This document shows positions 6,638 to 10,099 of a DNA stretch of 10,099 nt, one piece after another. Positions within the stretch are counted from its first letter, which is position 1. The number at the start of each line of letters is the position of its first letter. The stretch comes from Comamonadaceae bacterium (GTDB lineage: Bacteria > Pseudomonadota > Gammaproteobacteria > Burkholderiales > Burkholderiaceae_C). The stretch is taken from assembly GCA_947458305.1 (NCBI GenBank), contig CANGZO010000073.1, positions 1 to 10,099 on the forward strand, given 5' to 3'. Made by a program: the position numbers and the translations under genes. The notes under the pieces were generated by a model. The model searched no databases. It was not told the DNA's origin and saw only the letters and a program-made list of their open reading frames with translations.

Positions 6638-6678
6638 GTTGTGTACTTTCTAAAGTGGGCTGGAAAAACCTGCGATTT

Positions 6679-7719
6679 TCAGGCGTTTTGAAAAGAAATC
6701 TGTACCTTGAGCGACTGGCTTTTGTCGGCGGCCAGATCAAAGGCTTCGATCGCGCGGTCCACGGGCAAGATGCCGGTGATCACGGGTTTGCCATTGACCA
6801 GGCCTTCATTCAAAAAGCGCACGGCCGTGGCGAATTCGGCGTGGAAGCGGAAGGTGCCGCGCAGGTCCACTTCTTTGGCCACGATTTGCGTCATGGGCAG
6901 GCTGATGTCGCCACCCATGCCCACCGTGATCAGCACGCCCCGGGGCACGATGGTGTCCAGACCCACGCGCAAAGCGGCTTCGCTGCCCGAGGCTTCAAAC
7001 ACCACGTCAAACTGGCCTTTGTCCACCTTGTAGGGGTCCAGCGCTTGGGGGTGGGTCTTGAGGTTGATGGTCTCGTCTGCGCCCATCTCCTTGGCGCACT
7101 TCAAAGGCAAATCGGCGATGTCGGCGGCCACGATGCGGGCGGCACCTGCACGGCGCAAAGCACCCATCAAGAGTGAGCCAATGGGGCCGCAACCGGTGAC
7201 CAGCACCTGCTTGCCCAGCACGCTGCCCGCCCGCTGGATGGCGTGCAAGCCTACCGACAGGGGCTCGGCCAAAGCGGCTTCGGACAGGCTCAGGTGGTCG
7301 GCAATCGGGTGGGCCTGGTAACCCTCGATGATGAGTTGCTCACTGAAGCCCCCCTGGATGTGGGGAAAGGGCATGGCGCTGCCGTAAAAACGCATGTTGA
7401 GGCAATGGTTGTGTTGCCCAGCCTGGCAAAAACGGCAGTGGCCGCAAGGGCGCGAAGGCGAGATGGCGATGCGTTGGCCTTGGGGCACATTGCGGACACC
7501 CGTACCCACAGCATCGACCACACCCGATATCTCGTGGCCCAGCGCAATGGGCTGTTGGATACGCACCGTGCCAAAGCCGCCGTGTTGGTAGTAATGCAGG
7601 TCTGAGCCGCAAATGCCGCCATAGGCCACATTCACGCGCAGCTGGTGCTCGCCCAAGGCGGGCAGTTCGGTGTTTTCGATGCGCAGGTCTTGGGCCGAGT
7701 GGCAAACAACGGTTTTCAT
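6679..7719 (-). CDS. idnD: L-idonate 5-dehydrogenase-like zinc alcohol dehydrogenase
   Basis: A 346-residue medium-chain dehydrogenase expected to oxidise L-idonate to 5-keto-D-gluconate, or a related polyol or aldonate. Catalytic zinc ligands are C37 (GGICGSD), H62-E63 (GHE) and E152 (AEPLSVG). The structural zinc cysteines are C92, C95, C98 and C106. The Rossmann motif GCGPIG lies at 176-181, with D200 at the end of the second strand, favouring NAD. Segments GGICGSDLHYYQ, MRFYGSAMPFPH and GTFRF are close to those of E. coli IdnD. The ATG at 7719 is chosen over an upstream in-frame ATG at 7779. It overlaps the kinase stop by the 4 bases ATGA, and the product then begins MKTVVCHS as the family does. 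Sorbitol or xylitol dehydrogenase is the main alternative. Confidence 0.9.
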   Translation of the reverse strand: MKTVVCHSAQDLRIENTELPALGEHQLRVNVAYGGICGSDLHYYQHGGFGTVRIQQPIALGHEISGVVDAVGTGVRNVPQGQRIAISPSRPCGHCRFCQAGQHNHCLNMRFYGSAMPFPHIQGGFSEQLIIEGYQAHPIADHLSLSEAALAEPLSVGLHAIQRAGSVLGKQVLVTGCGPIGSLLMGALRRAGAARIVAADIADLPLKCAKEMGADETINLKTHPQALDPYKVDKGQFDVVFEASGSEAALRVGLDTIVPRGVLITVGMGGDISLPMTQIVAKEVDLRGTFRFHAEFATAVRFLNEGLVNGKPVITGILPVDRAIEAFDLAADKSQSLKVQISFQNA

Positions 7720-8264
7720 GGCGAAGTCTCGGTTGTGGAGGAGGCCGGGTGTTGAAGATGTGTTTGCGCCGCAGTCCATGCCAAGCGCACCAAGTCGTCA
7801 ATCGCTTCGGTGATCGGCAGCTCGATGACATCGCATTCATCAGCTTGCGGCCGCTCGAGGGTGCGAAATTGACTCTCGAGCAAATCCAAAGGCATGTAGT
7901 GGCCTTGGCGCTGACGCATGCGTTGGCCAATCAGCTCAAAGTCGCCGTTCAGGAAGATGAAAAACACCTCACCCGCTTGCGCCCGAATGCGGTCACGGTA
8001 GGCGCGCTTGAGCGCCGAGCAGGCCACCACACGGCCTTGGGGGTGTGGTTCGGTCAAATGTGCCCCGATGCGGTCCAGCCAAGGCCAGCGGTCGCTGTCT
8101 TGCAAAGGGATGCCGGCGCGCATTTTTTCGACACTCTGGGGCAGGTGCAGGTCGTCGCCATCGGCCATATCCAGGCCCATGCGTTGACCCAAAGCCTTTG
8201 CCAAGGTGGTCTTGCCGCAACCGGCAACGCCCATCACGATCAGGCGCAAAGGCGGGGTGTTCAT
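7716..8264 (-). CDS. gntK: Gluconokinase (GntK/IdnK type)
   Basis: A 182-residue cytoplasmic kinase that converts D-gluconate and ATP to 6-phosphogluconate, feeding the Entner-Doudoroff or pentose phosphate route. The P-loop GVAGCGKT is at 12-19 with K18. Other family signatures are DGDDLH (35-40), EKMRAGIPLQDSDRWPWL (46-63), ACSALKRAYRDRIR (81-94) and GHYMPLDLLESQFRTLE (121-137). The length fits the family, with about 15 extra polar residues at the C-terminus (SSTTETSP). The start is 13 bases after the stop of the upstream hydroxyacid dehydrogenase, and the stop overlaps the next start, so it belongs to the same transcript. Its presence is the strongest clue that the minus-strand run ends in gluconate. 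Confidence 0.95.
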   Translation of the reverse strand: MNTPPLRLIVMGVAGCGKTTLAKALGQRMGLDMADGDDLHLPQSVEKMRAGIPLQDSDRWPWLDRIGAHLTEPHPQGRVVACSALKRAYRDRIRAQAGEVFFIFLNGDFELIGQRMRQRQGHYMPLDLLESQFRTLERPQADECDVIELPITEAIDDLVRLAWTAAQTHLQHPASSTTETSP

Positions 8265-8277
8265 GCCGACGTGTCGC

Positions 8278-9243
8278 TCACGATTTCAGGAAGGCCATGC
8301 ACTCGGGCACGGGCGTGCGCAAGGGCTGACCCGAAATGCCCGCCTGCATGTTGGCAAAAGCCAGATCGGCCATGGCCTGTCGTGTTTCGGTGGTGGCGCT
8401 GGCCATGTGGGGGGTGAGCACCACATTGTTCAGGCTCCAAAGGGCTTCGGGCACCTGGGGTTCTTGGGCAAACACATCCAATCCTGCGCCGGCGATGGTG
8501 CCTTGTTGCAAGGCCTCGATCAAGGCGGACTCGTCGACCACGCTGCCGCGCGCCACGTTGATCAAAAACCCTCGGGGTCCAAGTGCTTTGAGAACTTGGG
8601 CGTTGATCAAATGCCGGGTCCCGGCCCCACCGGGCGTGATGGCCACCAAAAAATCCACATGGGCGGCCAGCTCCACGGTGCTTGGGAAGAACGTGAAACC
8701 CGAGTCGGGCTTTTCACTTCGGGCGGTGTAGGCAATGGACATGCCAAAGGCTTGGGCGCGCTGCGCAATGGCTTTGCCGATGCGGCCCAGGCCCACGATG
8801 CCCATGCGCGCACCCGAGACTTTGCGCGCCAGCGTGATGGGCCCGGATGGCCAGCGACCTGCGCGCACAAATTGGTCGGCCTGCGGTATGGCCCGCCCCA
8901 CCGACAGCACCAGGCCCATGGCCAGATCGGCCACATCGTCGGTCAACACGTCGGGGGTGTGGGTCACTGGAATGCCGAACTCGATGGCGGCGTCCACGTC
9001 GACTCCGTCGTAACCCACGCCAAACACAGACACCACTTTGGCATGGGGCAACTGCGCCAACAAGCTGCGTGGCACGCTGGCTTCGCCCGTGCCCGCTACG
9101 CCGACAATGCGGGGCGCCAAAGCGGCAAAGGCGGCTGGGTCCTCGGTGTGGGTGCGGTCATGCACGGTGTACAAGGTTTGCAGAGCCTGCAGATAAAAAG
9201 GGTGCAGTTTGGCAACTGCCAGAACATCGGGTTTGGTGGTCAT
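8278..9243 (-). CDS. D-isomer-specific 2-hydroxyacid dehydrogenase (2-ketogluconate/hydroxypyruvate reductase type)
   Basis: A 321-residue cytoplasmic dehydrogenase that interconverts 2-keto acids and D-2-hydroxyacids. The Rossmann motif GLGRIG is at 151-156. The catalytic triad is R232 (NVARGSVVDE), E261 (QEP) and H279 (TPHMAS). R175-S176 after the second strand, in place of an acidic residue, suggests NADP(H). The sequence resembles the glyoxylate/hydroxypyruvate and 2-ketoaldonate reductases. Beside gluconokinase and idonate dehydrogenase, reduction of 2-ketogluconate to gluconate is the likely role; hydroxypyruvate or glyoxylate reduction is the alternative. The ATG at 9243 gives the usual N-terminus (MTTKPDVLAV); an in-frame ATG at 9306 would add 21 residues of unlikely sequence and would run through the palindrome at 9293-9309. 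It is the first gene of the minus-strand run. Confidence 0.9.
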   Translation of the reverse strand: MTTKPDVLAVAKLHPFYLQALQTLYTVHDRTHTEDPAAFAALAPRIVGVAGTGEASVPRSLLAQLPHAKVVSVFGVGYDGVDVDAAIEFGIPVTHTPDVLTDDVADLAMGLVLSVGRAIPQADQFVRAGRWPSGPITLARKVSGARMGIVGLGRIGKAIAQRAQAFGMSIAYTARSEKPDSGFTFFPSTVELAAHVDFLVAITPGGAGTRHLINAQVLKALGPRGFLINVARGSVVDESALIEALQQGTIAGAGLDVFAQEPQVPEALWSLNNVVLTPHMASATTETRQAMADLAFANMQAGISGQPLRTPVPECMAFLKS

Positions 9244-9292
9244 CGATTGGCCTGATGGGTGAATGACTGAGGCAGTGCAAATGCCAGCCTTG

Positions 9293-9309
9293 GGTGTGAT
9301 CATCACACC
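9293..9309. promoter_or_regulatory. Perfect 17-bp palindrome, probable operator
   Basis: GGTGTGATCATCACACC is a perfect inverted repeat with 8-bp arms around a central C. It lies 50 bases upstream of the hydroxyacid dehydrogenase start and 90 bases upstream of the cupin gene start, in the divergent gap. It does not match the operators at 757-773 and 871-887, and its TGTGA/TCACA halves are 3 bases apart, not the 6 of a CRP site. A site for an unlinked regulator of the idonate/gluconate genes is likely but inferred. I could not assign confident promoter boxes in the gap 9244-9398. Confidence 0.6.
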
Positions 9310-9398
9310 ATTGTGACCCCATTTTTCCTCTGATTAACCCTTGCTGGGTGTTGGCTCGGCGACAATCCTTCCTTCATATTGATGGAAGAACGCCCACC

Positions 9399-9782
9399 AT
9401 GACCGAGCTGAAAAAAGTCATTCTCTTCACCGACACCGATGGGCGTGCCCGTTTTCGTGAGGAATGGGTGGCCCTGACCGAGGGCACACCGCAGAGCCAG
9501 TTGTCTTCCCTGATGGCGGCCAGCGCCTGCCAGTTGCGCCAAAGTCCGGTGGGTTTTCGCAGCAGCTTCCATTGCACCGGTAACCCGCAGTGGCTGTTTG
9601 TGTTGGGTGGCCAAATGGAGATTTTTTTGCAAGACGGCAGCTCGCGCGTTTTTAGCCCGGGTGAATTCTTCTACTCGGCCGACACCCTGCCCGAAGGGGC
9701 CACGTTTGACCCCACCGTGCACGGCCACTGGAGCCGCCAAGTCGGCCCGGATCCGCTGGTGACCTTGTTCGTGCGCGACTGA
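9399..9782 (+). CDS. Small cupin-like protein of unknown function
   Basis: A 127-residue protein with the strand pattern of a single cupin (RmlC-like) beta-barrel. The segment FHCTGNPQWLFVLGGQMEIF (57-76), then DGSSRVFSPGEFFYSAD (79-95), resembles the two cupin motifs, including the GQMEI turn and PGE. The classic HxH and Glu metal ligands are incomplete: H58 is present, but C59 and T60 follow. H108 and H110 near the C-terminus could contribute. It may bind a small ligand without metal. Start 9399 has GGAAG at 9383-9387 upstream; an in-frame ATG at 9348 would add 17 residues and is less likely. It is transcribed away from the sugar-acid run, so a link to that pathway is not established. Confidence 0.75.
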   Translation: MTELKKVILFTDTDGRARFREEWVALTEGTPQSQLSSLMAASACQLRQSPVGFRSSFHCTGNPQWLFVLGGQMEIFLQDGSSRVFSPGEFFYSADTLPEGATFDPTVHGHWSRQVGPDPLVTLFVRD

Positions 9783-9802
9783 TTCAGCCGGGCCCATCGT
9801 GC

Positions 9803-9831
9803 AAAAAAAGAGCCCGCTTCTGGCGGGCTCT
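9803..9831 (-). terminator. Rho-independent terminator for the right-edge minus-strand gene
   Basis: A 9-bp perfect stem AGAGCCCGC (9809-9817) / GCGGGCTCT (9823-9831) has a 5-base loop. On the minus strand it is followed by seven T (plus-strand A-run 9803-9809). It lies 21 bases beyond the stop of the Gly-rich gene. On the plus strand no good T-run follows, so it would stop the cupin transcript only weakly. Confidence 0.85.
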
Positions 9832-9852
9832 GTTCATGGTGCAGTGGGCTGA

Positions 9853-10099
9853 TCAGCGACCGAAGCCACGACCGCCGCCGCCGCCGTTTCCACCCCGGTT
9901 GCCACCGCCGTAACCGCCGCCACCGCCACGGCGGCCGCTGCTGGCCAAGCTGTCGATGCTGGTGCGTGTCGGGTCAGGCTGGCCGCTGCTGCGCACGGGC
10001 TTGCGGTTGGGCAAGTCCAGTCGCGCAAACTGCGTGGTTTTCAGGGGGTCGATGTGGCGTGGCAACTCGTCACCGTCGCCGCGGTGGCGGTCTTGCCCC
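9853..10099 (-). CDS. C-terminal tail of an unidentified protein with Gly/Arg-rich end
   Basis: Partial gene entering from the right edge; 82 codons are visible, ending in TGA at 9853-9855. The frame is open to the window end. The first visible part is polar and charged (GQDRHRGDGDE), then a proline- and arginine-containing linker, then a glycine/arginine-rich tail over the last 27 or so residues ending GRGFGR. Such RGG-like tails are typical of RNA-binding proteins and of DEAD-box RNA helicases of the RhlE type in these bacteria, but no helicase motif lies inside the window, so the family is not certain. A clear terminator follows. Confidence 0.7.
   Translation of the reverse strand, partial: GQDRHRGDGDELPRHIDPLKTTQFARLDLPNRKPVRSSGQPDPTRTSIDSLASSGRRGGGGGYGGGNRGGNGGGGGRGFGR

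Noticed and set aside
7720..7779. Extended N-terminus for the idonate dehydrogenase from the ATG at 7779
   Set aside because: The 20 added residues do not look like the family and would overlap the kinase gene deeply; the ATG at 7719 gives the typical start and a 4-base coupling overlap.
8206..9255. A 349-codon open frame on the plus strand opposite the hydroxyacid dehydrogenase
   Set aside because: Glycine/histidine-rich antisense translation without motifs; the minus-strand gene has a complete Rossmann motif and catalytic triad.
9293..9309. CRP binding site
   Set aside because: TGTGA and TCACA are present but separated by 3 bases instead of 6, so it does not fit the CRP consensus.

Overview
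The window is about 10 kb of high-GC DNA from a Gram-negative proteobacterium. It most resembles a freshwater betaproteobacterium of the Burkholderiales, Comamonadaceae type; this is a judgement from gene content, codon use and protein style, not a database match. No mobile element, CRISPR array, tRNA or rRNA was seen. Coding density is high and no gene-free stretch exceeds 200 bases.

Left half (1-5887). A catabolic locus for an acid sugar (aldonate or uronate type) is arranged around a divergent control region at 714-908. To the left on the minus strand lies the N-terminal 237 residues of an IlvD/Edd-family Fe-S sugar-acid dehydratase, cut by the window edge. To the right run an FCD-type GntR regulator, then the three genes of a TRAP transporter (small membrane subunit, large membrane subunit, periplasmic binding protein), then a rho-independent terminator, then an enolase-superfamily acid-sugar dehydratase. 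The control region holds two similar 17-bp operator-like palindromes, one in each apparent promoter, and a separate longer dyad between them.

Middle (5888-9243). A four-gene minus-strand run converges on the first locus: D-2-hydroxyacid dehydrogenase, gluconokinase, L-idonate 5-dehydrogenase-like Zn dehydrogenase, and a short-chain dehydrogenase. The genes are tightly spaced, with a 4-base ATGA overlap between kinase and idonate dehydrogenase. Read together, this is an idonate/ketogluconate funnel: L-idonate is oxidised to 5-ketogluconate, ketogluconates are reduced to D-gluconate, and gluconate is phosphorylated to 6-phosphogluconate. The two dehydratases suggest a parallel non-phosphorylative route to 2-keto-3-deoxy acids. 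The true substrates cannot be fixed from sequence alone.

Right end (9244-10099). A 155-base gap contains a perfect 17-bp palindrome. It separates the minus-strand run from a small cupin-like gene on the plus strand. A terminator follows, oriented for the last gene, whose glycine/arginine-rich C-terminal tail enters from the right edge on the minus strand.

The most interesting points are the paired operators, the unexplained second dyad, the terminator placed just in front of the enolase-superfamily gene, the stop-to-stop convergent junction at 5885-5890, and the co-location of two unrelated dehydratase families with a gluconate-type pathway.
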